Shown here: positions 33,385 through 44,100 of the stretch, piece by piece | How positions within the stretch are numbered: position 1 is the first letter of the stretch | How the letters are laid out: every line of letters starts with the position of its first letter | From: Arion vulgaris | Lineage: Eukaryota > Mollusca > Gastropoda > Stylommatophora > Arionidae | Length of the DNA stretch: 64,000 nt | NCBI GenBank assembly: GCA_020796225.1 | Contig: CM036753.1 | Location: forward strand, 64,078,865-64,142,864 | Direction of reading: 5' to 3' | Notes under the pieces: model-generated | Databases searched by the model: none | The model's input: only the letters and a program-made list of their open reading frames with translations | What the model was told of the DNA's origin: nothing | Made by a program: the position numbers and the translations under genes

Positions 33385-36300
33385 CTTTCCGTTTCTTGCG
33401 GATTTAACCTAAGTGCAGGTATACTCTACCCGAAGACTTCTGTGGTCGTTTCCCTTGCGGATTTAACCTAAGTGCAGGTATACTCTACCCGAAGACTTCT
33501 GTGGCCGTTTCCCTTGCGGATTTAACCTAAGTGCAGGTATACTCTACCCGAAGACTTCTGTGGCCGTTTCCCTTGCGGATTTAACCTAAGTGCAGGTATA
33601 CTCTACCCGAAGACTTCTGTGGCGTTTCTTGCGGATTTAACCTAAGTGCAGGTATACTCTACCCGAAGACTTCTGTGGCCGTTTCCCTTGCGGATTTAAC
33701 CTAAGTGCAGGTATACTCTACCCGAAGACTTCTGTGCGTTTCTTGCGGATTTAACCTAAGTGCAGGTATACTCTACCGAAGACTTCTGTAGCCGTTTCTT
33801 GCGGATTTAACCTAAGTGCAGGTATACTCTACCCGAAGGCTTCTGTAGCCTTTCCTTGCGGATTTAACCTAAGTGCAGGTATACTCTACCCGAAGACTTC
33901 TGTAGCCGTTTCCCTTGCGGATTTAACCTAAGTGCAGGTATACTCTACCCGAAGGCTTCTGTAGCCGTTTCCCTTGCGGATTTAACCTAAGTGCAGGTAT
34001 ACTCTACCCGAAGACTTCTGTAGCCGTTTCCTTTCGGATTTAACCTAAGTGCAGGTATACTTACCCGAAGGCTTTGTAGCCGTTTCTTGCGGATTTAACC
34101 TAAGTGCAGGTATACTCTACCCGAAGACTTCTGTAGCCGTTTCCCTTGCGGATTTAACCTAAGTGCAGGTATACTCTACCCGAAGACTTCTGTGCCGTTC
34201 TCTGCGGATTTAACCTAAGTGCAGGTATACTCACCCGAAGACTTCTGTGGCGTTTCTTGCGGATTTAACCTAAGTGCAGGTATACTCTACCGAAGACTTC
34301 TTGGCCGTTTCCTTGCGGATTTAACCTAAGTGCAGGTATACTCTACCCGAAGACTTCTGTGGCGTTTCTTGCGGATTTAACCTAAGTGCAGGTATACTCT
34401 ACCCGAAGACTTCTGTAGCGTTTCTTGCGGATTTAACCTAAGTGCAGGTATACTCTACCCGAAGACTTCTGTGGTCGTTTCCCTTGCGGATTTAACCTAA
34501 GTGCAGGTATACTCTACCCGAAGACTTCTGTGGCCGTTTCCCTTGCGGATTTAACCTAAGTGCAGGTATACTCTACCCGAAGACTTCTGTGGCCGTTTCC
34601 CTTGCGGATTTAACCTAAGTGCAGGTATACTCTACCCGAAGACTTCTGTGGCCGTTTCCCTTGCGGATTTAACCTAAGTGCAGGTATACTCTACCCGAAG
34701 ACTTCTGTGGCCGTTTCCCTTGCGGATTTAACCTAAGTGCAGGTATACTCTACCCGAAGACTTCTGTGGCCGTTTCCCTTGCGGATTTAACCTAAGTGCA
34801 GGTATACTCTACCCGAAGACTTCTGTAGCCGTTTCCCTTGCGGATTTAACCTAAGTGCAGGTATACTCTACCCGAAGGCTTCTGTAGCCGTTTCCCTTGC
34901 GGATTTAACCTAAGTGCAGGTATACTCTACCCGAAGACTTCTGTAGCGTTTCCTTGGGATTTAACCTAAGTGCAGGTATACTCTACCCGAAGGCTTCTGT
35001 AGCCGTTTCCCTTGCGGATTTAACCTAAGTGCAGGTATACTCTACCCGAAGACTTCTGTAGCCGTTTCCCTTGCGGATTTAACCTAAGTGCAGGTATACT
35101 CTACCCGAAGGCTTCTGTAGCCGTTTCCCTTGCGGATTTAACCTAAGTGCAGGTATACTCTACCCGAAGACTTCTGTAGCCGTTTCCCTTGCGGATTTAA
35201 CCTAAGTGCAGGTATACTCTACCCGAAGACTTCTGTGGCCGTTTCCCTTGCGGATTTAACCTAAGTGCAGGTATACTCTACCCGAAGACTTCTGTGGCCG
35301 TTTCCCTTGCGGATTTAACCTAAGTGCAGGTATACTCTACCCGAAGACTTCTGTGGCGTTTCTTGCGGATTTAACCTAAGTGCAGGTATACTCTACCCGA
35401 AGACTTCTGTGGCCGTTTCCCTTGCGGATTTAACCTAAGTGTAGGTATACTCTACCCGAAGACTTCTGTGGCCGTTTCCCTTGCGGATTTAACCTAAGTG
35501 CAGGTATACTCTACCCGAAGACTTCTGTGGCTGTTTCCTTGCGGATTTAACCTAAGTGCAGGTATACTCTACCCGAAGACTTCTGTAGCCGTTTCCCTTG
35601 CGGATTTAACCTAAGTGCAGGTATACTCTACCCGAAGACTTCTGTAGCCGTTTCCCTTGCGGATTTAACCTAAGTGTAGGTATACTCTACCCGAAGACTT
35701 CTGTGGCCGTTTCCCTTGCGGATTTAACCTAAGTGCAGGTATACTCTACCCGAAGACTTCTGTGGCCGTTTCCCTTGCGGATTTAACCTAAGTGCAGGTA
35801 TACTCTACCCGAAGACTTCTGTAGCCGTTTCCCTTGCGGATTTAACCTAAGTGCAGGTATACTCTACCCGAAGACTTCTGTGGCCGTTTCCCTTGCGGAT
35901 TTAACCTAAGTGCAGGTATACTCTACCCGAAGACTTCTGTGGCCGTTTCCCTTGCGGATTTAACCTAAGTGCAGGTATACTCTACCCGAAGACTTCTGTA
36001 GCCGTTTCCCTTGCGGATTTAACCTAAGTGTAGGTATACTCTACCCGAAGACTTCTGTGGCCGTTTCCCTTGCGGATTTAACCTAAGTGCAGGTATACTC
36101 TACCCGAAGACTTCTGTGGCCGTTTCCCTTGCGGATTTAACCTAAGTGCAGGTATACTCTACCCGAAGACTTCTGTGGCCGTTTCCCTTGCGGATTTAAC
36201 CTAAGTGCAGGTATACTCTACCCGAAGACTTCTGTAGCCGTTTCCCTTGCGGATTTAACCTAAGTGCAGGTATACTCTACCCGAAGACTTCTGTAGCCGT

Positions 36301-37240
36301 TTCCCTTGCGGATTTAACCTAAGTGTAGGTATACTCTACCCGAAGACTTCTGTGGCCGTTTCCCTTGCGGATTTAACCTAAGTGCAGGTATACTCTACCC
36401 GAAGACTTCTGTGGCCGTTTCCCTTGCGGATTTAACCTAAGTGCAGGTATACTCTACCCGAAGACTTCTGTAGCCGTTTCCCTTGCGGATTTAACCTAAG
36501 TGCAGGTATACTCTACCCGAAGACTTCTGTGGCCGTTTCCCTTGCGGATTTAACCTAAGTGCAGGTATACTCTACCCGAAGACTTCTGTGGCCGTTTCCC
36601 TTGCGGATTTAACCTAAGTGCAGGTATACTCTACCCGAAGACTTCTGTAGCCGTTTCCCTTGCGGATTTAACCTAAGTGCAGGTATACTCTACCCGAAGA
36701 CTTCTGTGGCCGTTTCCCTTGCGGATTTAACCTAAGTGCAGGTATACTCTACCCGAAGACTTCTGTGGCCGTTTCCCTTGCGGATTTAACCTAAGTGCAG
36801 GTATACTCTACCCGAAGACTTCTGTAGCCGTTTCCTTGGGATTTAACCTAAGTACAGGTGTACTCTACCCGAAGACTTCTGTAGCCGTTTCCTTGCGGAT
36901 TTAACCTAAGTGCAGGTATACTCTACCCGAAGACTTCTGTAGCCGTTTCCCTTGCGGATTTAACCTAAGTGCAGGTATACTCTACCCGAAGACTTCTGTA
37001 GCCGTTTCCCTTGCGGATTTAACCTAAGTGCAGGTATACTCTACCCGAAGACTTCTGTAGCCGTTTCCCTTGCAGATTTAACCTAAGTGCAGGTATACTC
37101 TACCCGAAGGCTTCTGTAGCTAAGTACAGGTATACTCTACCCGAAGACTTCTGTAGCTAAGTACAGGTATACTCTACCCGAAGACTTCTGTAGCTAAGTG
37201 CAGGTATACTCTACCCGAAGACTTCTGTAGATAAGTAGAC
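33385..37240. repeat. 59-bp minisatellite, about 65 copies, 3.85 kb
   Basis: Unit contains GCGGATTTAACCTAAGTGCA, GGTATACTCTACCCGAAGAC and TTCTGTGGCCGTTTCCCTT. Spacing is exactly 59 in the central part (for example 34501 to 34560). Variable sites: GTGGCC/GTAGCC, GAAGAC/GAAGGC, GTGCAGG/GTGTAGG, and short-form units lacking 3-6 bases near 33620, 33735 and 34080-34420. The 3' end decays into 37-bp and 18-bp partial units (37119-37250) and then joins a SINE A. No stable frame, 59 is not a multiple of three. Confidence 0.97.
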
Positions 37241-37249
37241 TTCTGTAGA

Positions 37250-37470
37250 TAAGTGGATAAGTCATTGCCATGCGTTCTGAATTTTATGGATTCGAATCGT
37301 AACCGCATCGTTCTGTTCACATGTGCATTTTTTAAGAAATCAGTATAAATATTGCCGTAACTACGGAGTTCTTGCTTTGTTTGATGCTCTCGACAGGTGA
37401 CGGGCCATTTCTGCGGAGAATAAACTAGACATATTTGATCAAATCCTGGTGCAATAAAGTCAATCATTTA
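37250..37470 (+). mobile_element. SINE A with truncated head at array edge
   Basis: GTGGATAAGTCATTGCC aligns with the head of SINE A after its first bases, then GGATTCGAATCG (B box), ACTACGGAGTTCTTGCTTTG, AATCCTGGTGCAATAAAGTC. Confidence 0.82.
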
Positions 37471-37629
37471 TCTTTACACCATTCATATCTTAACCCCGTC
37501 GTTTTTTTAACTTTAACCTGGGTCATCATGAATCCCTGCCCTGTTCTTATTCACAGGTCTGTGTTTACCACTCTGTCAACATCTACAGTATTAAAACTGT
37601 TCAAATTGAAATTGCACTCTTTAGACTTA

Positions 37630-38010
37630 CTGATTGGTTGATATGATCATCATTATTACACTTAGGAGAGAAACAATGTGTGCACCGATCTCTTTCTTAC
37701 ACAGGAAGATATAAGCTGCAGTACACGAACTCCGTAGCACCGGAGAGTTTCCCTGATGTACTTCTGAAGATATTTTGTAGGAATTTTATGCTTAATTTTT
37801 TCTGACAAATTTTGCTCGGGTAGTGATTTTCCAGCCTGCTCTTCTCGATTTGAAAATGCCAAGGGTCTTTTACGTGCTCAAATTTAGCGCAGGACCTACG
37901 TTTAATCGTCCGTCTCCGATAGGTCTAGGAACCCGATATCATCCACACTGAGATCAGGGATCTAAGGAAAAATATTCCGATGGCTCCACGAGTTAGTCCT
38001 TCAGACTTAC
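37630..38010 (-). mobile_element. SINE C, antisense
   Basis: GATTGGTTGATATGATCATC, CACACAGGAAGATATAAG-like region, GACCTACGTTTAATCG, CACTGAGATCAGGG, GGCTCCACGAG. Right end truncated near 38010. Confidence 0.8.
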
Positions 38011-39299
38011 TGCTAGTTTTTATTACTGAAAATTCACAAGATTTAACAATTAAAATTGCATTCAGTTTTGCACAAATGTTGCTCTTAAAAGTTCAATTTA
38101 TTACAGAACATACGTCAAAAATTGCTCATAATTCCTGTAACTTTAACATTGATTTTCTGCTTCGAATAATGCTTTACAAGTTTCTTATCACGAACGACAT
38201 TCTGCGGGAAAGCGTCCAAACTTGAAATACCTCCAGAGAGGAGAAAAAATACCCAATTATCGGCAACTGCTGCCCCATGAGAACTGTTCTATCTGAATAC
38301 AACCTCTTTTGTGTTTTTTTTCTCCTCTTGCTGATATTTCTCATAATCCTCTGTGGCTCAGGTGTTTGTAAAATATGTCTTACTCGACTCCAGCGCTGAA
38401 TTCAACTTAGCATTTTTGGTACCCGCTGTGCCTGGCAATTGAGTGAACCGAATCTAATTGCCATATAAATTATTAATTTTTTGTCATACATAAACGTTAT
38501 GTTTATTAATAACATGGTTTGGCGCATATGTGAGACACTGCTTTGATAACAACTTGTGCATGTATACCAAACTGGTATCTTGTGTACGATTTGTGAGAGC
38601 GTAGCAAATATTAGCTAGTTCGTTAGTTAGTTTGTTAGCAGACCACGGGGGTAGTTAGTTTGTTAGCAGACCCCGGGGTCTATGAAACCGGGGTTTCTGA
38701 GATGGAGCGTAAGGTACTCGCTTCTCGTTCCAAATGGTGTCAGTTTTTCCGGCTAAGAGATCAGAGTATTTTTTCTATGATTCCTGATCTCAATTTAGGT
38801 GAGATTGATTTCCTAGTCCTATCGGAGACGTTACGCTAGTAAACTGTGCGCCAAGAGATACAAACTACAATCCAGGACAATGAAACACTTGAGGAGCACT
38901 AGTAATCTGTGCCAGGATTATTTTACAATTGTTGCATTTCAAGGACATTATTGCCACCTTGTACCCTGATGGGTGTTTCTCTTCGAGAGTCAGCTCTCAA
39001 TCTCTCTACAACATTTTTCTTGTAATTCTTCTGTGTACCTTCTTATACAAACGCATTTCATTCATCGCCTGTTCTTGCAGACCCACATGTCACGTTGATG
39101 TTTGCAACATGCATATCGAGACAGTTCCTCTACCATCCTTCCATTATACGTATTTCATCCACTATCAGTTATGACCGACCCACGTCACGTTTAATATCTG
39201 GTTCCTTTAATCTCAAGCTCGCATCGTCGCCGATGGCATCACAAAAAGTGGCTATCCAAAACAGACAATAATATGTAACTTATGTCCATATCAAAGGCG
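38011..39299. other. Unassigned sequence
   Basis: About 1.3 kb downstream of the HMX gene. Contains a short CCGGGG/CCCCGG inverted patch at 38645-38695 and a TTAG-rich run at 38617-38660; no gene. Confidence 0.4.
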
Positions 39300-39415
39300 C
39301 AACACGTAAATACAAAGTACTGTAGTTTTACAAAGTACAAAAATAATATATAATGTACTTTGTAAAACTACAGTACTTTGTTTTTAAGTGTTTCGTCATG
39401 CTACTTAGTTTTCCC
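39300..39415. mobile_element. Short foldback element
   Basis: AATACAAAGTACTGTAGTTT left and AAACTACAGTACTTTGTTTT right, with only the outer 50 bases of the foldback family arms. Confidence 0.8.
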
Positions 39416-40108
39416 TTATGTCCTTAACAAATAAACGCAAAATAGATATTTTCGAATATAGACTATCAATTAGTTTTACAGATAACAACGTAAGCAAGTT
39501 GATAAATAGACAGGATTGGTATCAAACACACCATGATATGATATTTTACACTACACTGAAGAGCACTTAGAATCTGTCTTGGTAAGATATCAAAGAGTTG
39601 TACAACTTTCTGTCTCTACAACTGTTAGTCAGTCGCTTATTGACTTTCTGTAGCACCTAGATGTCAATTTGTCCAGAAAGTACCCTTTGCCGTTCTCTTT
39701 CTATTTTCGGTACAAAATTTGTAATCACTAAATACTTTTGGTGTAAATAAGCACACGTGGAAAAGAGACTGCTGCGCAAGATCGTATGACTTGACGTACA
39801 TTACTTCATTACGGTGTAGAGGCTTGTGTTACATTCACAACTGCAGCAGCACAAGAAATGATTTAGTCAGAATATAGATACAACATCCAACATTTGCAAA
39901 CACTTCATGAACACACTGTTCAAGAGCCTTTACCACACTGTTAAATAGTCTTTCAAGCCCGTATTTGGCTCATCGGACATTCACACCTCCATAGACTGAC
40001 TCAACCAAAAAAATGTTATATATATCCACACAATGAACAGTAGTCTTCATCGTTCCAGATAGACAAACAACAATTGCGTATAGTTCTAGATCAGTTGTAC
40101 GCGTTCTC
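39416..40108. other. Unassigned sequence, possibly HMX 3' region
   Basis: Lies 0.7-1.4 kb past the HMX stop on the minus strand. I found no clear AATAAA on that strand close to the stop, so the 3' UTR end is not placed. Confidence 0.35.
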
Positions 40109-40229
40109 TTAACCCTTTCACCCTTCTGAGCTGCTATACATCAAAGCTGATATATTTGCTAACTAAGTATACATTAAAATATGCGTGTGTTCGGGAGTCA
40201 CACCCACACATTATGGAGGGAAGGGTTAA
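40109..40229. mobile_element. piggyBac-like MITE with TTAA ends
   Basis: TTAACCCTTTCACCC at the left and GGAAGGGTTAA at the right; TTAA at 40109-40112 and 40226-40229. piggyBac elements insert at TTAA and commonly start CCCTTT or CCYTTT (family knowledge). Confidence 0.75.
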
Positions 40230-40809
40230 TGAACTATATCTTCACTTTCTGACAAAATGTTCGTAAAAACAACTGCTGTTTCTTGTCCAGCCTGTATGAT
40301 CATTATTTATGAGATCATTACTGAAAAATCCCCATACGTATGAGAACATCTTTAGAGAAATGTCTTCCGAATAGAAGACGATTTGGAGTTCATTATAAAT
40401 ATATCATGTTCATATATGCTCACAAATCTTAACTCATCAATTTTAACTCTCAACAGGCAGCCTTGTATGTGATTCAGCCAAGCAATTTTACTCGAACCTG
40501 AAATGTGTTTTCACAAATGGCTTAAGTTCGACTGGAAGTATTATTACGAGTACATGTTTGTTTTCCGATGATTCTTTGTTGTCAGTGTTACCAAAAATCA
40601 TAGAAAAGCAATCACTTTCTGATTGTAAAGGGTTCCAGAACATTCTCTGATCAGTGATTCTGCTGCTTGATCATGTGGGCCAGGTCTGTGATGAGATTGG
40701 CTCGTTATTTATATGTCAAATGTGGTTATTGTTTTGTTACAGTGAAAGAAATGCCGTTGTGTTGGAAATGTTCATTTCTGGTTTACTGTCCAAAGTTGAA
40801 AGGTAAACG
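40230..40809 (-). other. Probable HMX 3' UTR or downstream sequence
   Basis: Immediately after the HMX stop codon; non-repetitive, no other gene. Extent of transcription cannot be set from sequence. Confidence 0.4.
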
Positions 40810-41127
40810 TCAAACAGCCCCATGGAGTGACCTCAAGGAGGAGATGTGCGAGTACGGGTGAGGGTAACATAGTGGTGAGAGGGAGGACGGTAGGGATGAA
40901 GGTAGAGGGGAAGCGAGAGTGGAAGGCAGGGAGGAGTTAAGTGGTGGAGAGCTGCCTGAATGTAATGATTCTGAACGGGCATGGGGTGATGGAAAATTGT
41001 TTTCGTGGTACAGAACTGGAACCCGAACCATACGGTGGGAAGCCCTCTGTGACAAGTTAGCTGCTTCCATCTCAGCCGCCAGCTGCCGTTTCCATTTATT
41101 TCGTCGATTTTGAAACCATATCTTGAC
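40810..41127 (-). CDS. Hmx: HMX last exon: recognition helix, HMX tail and stop
   Basis: Acceptor CATTTTCTCAG precedes base 41127; TGA stop at 40810-40812. It encodes 105 residues: recognition helix [15 protein letters not shown], the HMX-specific [12 protein letters not shown] and [12 protein letters not shown] segments, then a Ser/Pro/Leu-rich low-complexity region and a C terminus ending SLRSLHGAV. An open-frame ATG at 41145 lies inside the intron and is not a start codon. Plus-strand open frames here (for example 40919-41113) are shadows. Confidence 0.93.
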   Translation of the reverse strand, partial: VKIWFQNRRNKWKRQLAAEMEAANLSQRASHRMVRVPVLYHENNFPSPHARSESLHSGSSPPLNSSLPSTLASPLPSSLPSSLSPLCYPHPYSHISSLRSLHGAV

Positions 41128-44100
41128 CTGAGAAAATGGAATCATGATTGATTTTATGATTGTTGAGATTTATATACAAGTTATAAAACAGAAACAAGGA
41201 CAATAATAGAAAACATGATTGCTTATCAAATTATATAAGAAAACATGAATAATATAGGATATCAGTATTGTCATGAATTTTATTGCGAAACACGTAATAA
41301 CAAAGTACTGTAGTTTTACAAAATACAAAAACAAGAACAATACACAGCAACATTTCGACCAAAAGGCCTTTTTCAAGCAAACGATATACCAAGAGGGACG
41401 AATTTCACAGCACACTACATATAGATTACGACAGAAACATCCCAACTGAAAGCTTTTATCGTTTGCTTAATAAAGACCTTTTAGTTGAAATGTTGCTGTG
41501 TATTGTTCTTGTTTTTGTATTTTGTAAAACTACAGTACTTTGTTATTACGTGTTTCGCCATTGCTACATAGTTTACTGCAGTCTTCCCTTATATCATGAA
41601 TTATTATATATATATCTATGAGATATATACATCATAGACAAATTATATAGTTGAGACATTGCTACATATGTTTACTTCAGTCTTACCTTATATCATCAAT
41701 TATATATATATATATCTATGAGATATATATATATATATGATATATATATCATAGACAAATTATATAGTTGAGACATTGTCATTGATTGATTGTATTATTG
41801 ATGATTAAATTGTGTCAGATTAAATGTCGTCAATGAAGTATTTTTGAATTACAATCATTATTGAATATGAGGTGATGGGTATGTCCTAAGATGATTGAAT
41901 ATATGATTACTATGATTGTTCTTCTTCTTCCTCTACTTCTTCCAACGCTCTGTATCGATTTCTAGTTAAACCACTTGTGATTTATATGTGATCTGAGTCT
42001 AAGAGCGATTGTACGTTGCGCCAATTATGCACCTACAAGTAAGCCAGCACATCCGATTTCTGCCACCCTTTTTATTTATTAGGGTAGCTTCCCTAGACGC
42101 CTATATCAGTCGCCTCTTACGACATGCATTGTAGGTCGCAGTGTTACTATTCTTTGCTCCCTATTGGACCCCGGGAACACACGTGCGGATTACGATTGTT
42201 CGATGTGATTGGAGACAAGTGGAAACTCCAACAATATACTATAAAACATGATCCTTTTATAATGATATAGATGTACATATATAGCAAAGGAAACAACAAT
42301 GTCTACCATTATCTTCGTGTTCGAATTTTAAAGTTGAATCAGAGACTGTCTCTTAATCCCTTTTAAAATACATGAATTATCTAGCTAGGAGTGTGTACTT
42401 GTTTCAATATCAAATTAGTGTGGGTGCTTTTAGCTAGACAAATCCATATCATATTGGAAACGAAATTAATCAAAGACTTTAAAAAGTCAAATACTTTGTC
42501 TGAAAAAGCGTTATTAATATGCTGCAACAATGCTCACATCGGCTCGACTTGATAACTCTGGTTCAATCTCTTCCTGGAAATTTGAAACCCAGATGTTGAC
42601 GCTCTCCATCATAAAGCCAGGATTCCAAATATCTCTCTCATCTTCTTCTATTTCCCTTGAGTTGCCCGTTTCTTTTCCAACCTCTCTTCTTCACCCCTTC
42701 GCCCTTTATGATTGCATAGCTTCTCTGTGTCTAAGATCTCTTCAACACCTATCCCAAGGCTAGAATCAATAATGTTCAACTAATCTCTACTTTATTGCAG
42801 GTCCTATCTGCAGTCCTTCTACCTCGGGCATGTGAGACATTATGGTTTTGGTGTTATCTAGGTGATTGAGTGATTTAAACATCATCAGTTGCTTGTACAA
42901 GCTACAACTTCCCGAAGACTCCTAGCCGAACTCTTAGACTGCGAGAGGAAGTCCTCATTAATTTGAAGTGAAATTGTTATAGAAAATGTTTGTTTCCATT
43001 AATCAATCAGCAGTTTAAATAAAAAATTTTAATGGATGATTAGAGGTTTTGAACTTGCAATGATATGAAGGTTTCCAAAATCACATAGATACTATGTGCG
43101 GCGTCTATATAATAATTCCTTCTTTCTCACGTAAGGTCTTGCGGTTTATCAACCTTTTTTAATAGAATTTAGGCAAAGACTGCTATATTACCGAATTCCC
43201 ACAAATTTTGTACTTCATTTTTGTATATCCTTTATCCAATAGCATTTTTCAGATCTGTTTAATCAATATCCATATCCATTCATATACAATCTCTCGGTGC
43301 ATTATCATTCGTATCGATCTATTTTACACAACATCTAGCATCCACATCCTCTGTCTTCAAAATTCCTTCCAATTTTTTCCTCATAAATTATAAAAATATC
43401 TATATTATATATCATATTCTATTTTTTCTTATTATATTTTCTTTGTTCATATCCGATTTCTTCTTCTTAACATTCATATCCACTTATCCATTATATACTA
43501 ACCTAAGAGCGATTTTACATTATGTCATATCCATATCCATAGAGTCATACATATACTATTTCTACCTTTATCTTATACTATCTATCCATATCCTACATAG
43601 TATACATATACATATCCTTAATTCCTAATTCTATATTCTTCCTATACGGGATACAACGTAGTACATTCAATACCTCATCATTATTTTTCATATCCATATA
43701 ATAATATACATTACTTCGTAAACCATTCATTCCCTATGTACAGATCAAAATCTTCCATATATATCCATATCAATACATAACGTATACATATCTATATACA
43801 TATCAATACCATATTCGGTTTTCAATATCTATTATATGTTTAATTATATATCATTACTAATGTTCTTCATATATTCCCAAAAAACATTATATATATCATA
43901 TACTATTCCTATTACAAATACATATAATATCCATATCCATATACATGTCTAAAAGTTGATAATAAGAGACATCATAACACTGTAAAAACATAATCATATA
44001 GGTAATTTACCTGTGTTTCTGTCAAATGTAGCGTAGCAGCAAGACCAGCTCTTTCTGAACTAGACAAATATCTTTTCATATCAAAAGTAGATTCCAGCTG

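Noticed and set aside
33385..37240. CRISPR array
   Set aside because: Units are directly adjacent with no unique spacers, and the context is a eukaryotic genome.
40919..41113. Plus-strand open frame over the HMX exon
   Set aside because: Shadow of the minus-strand homeobox exon.
41128..41145. ATG at 41145 as start of a short homeobox protein
   Set aside because: It lies upstream of the acceptor in the intron; the homeodomain needs the two upstream exons.
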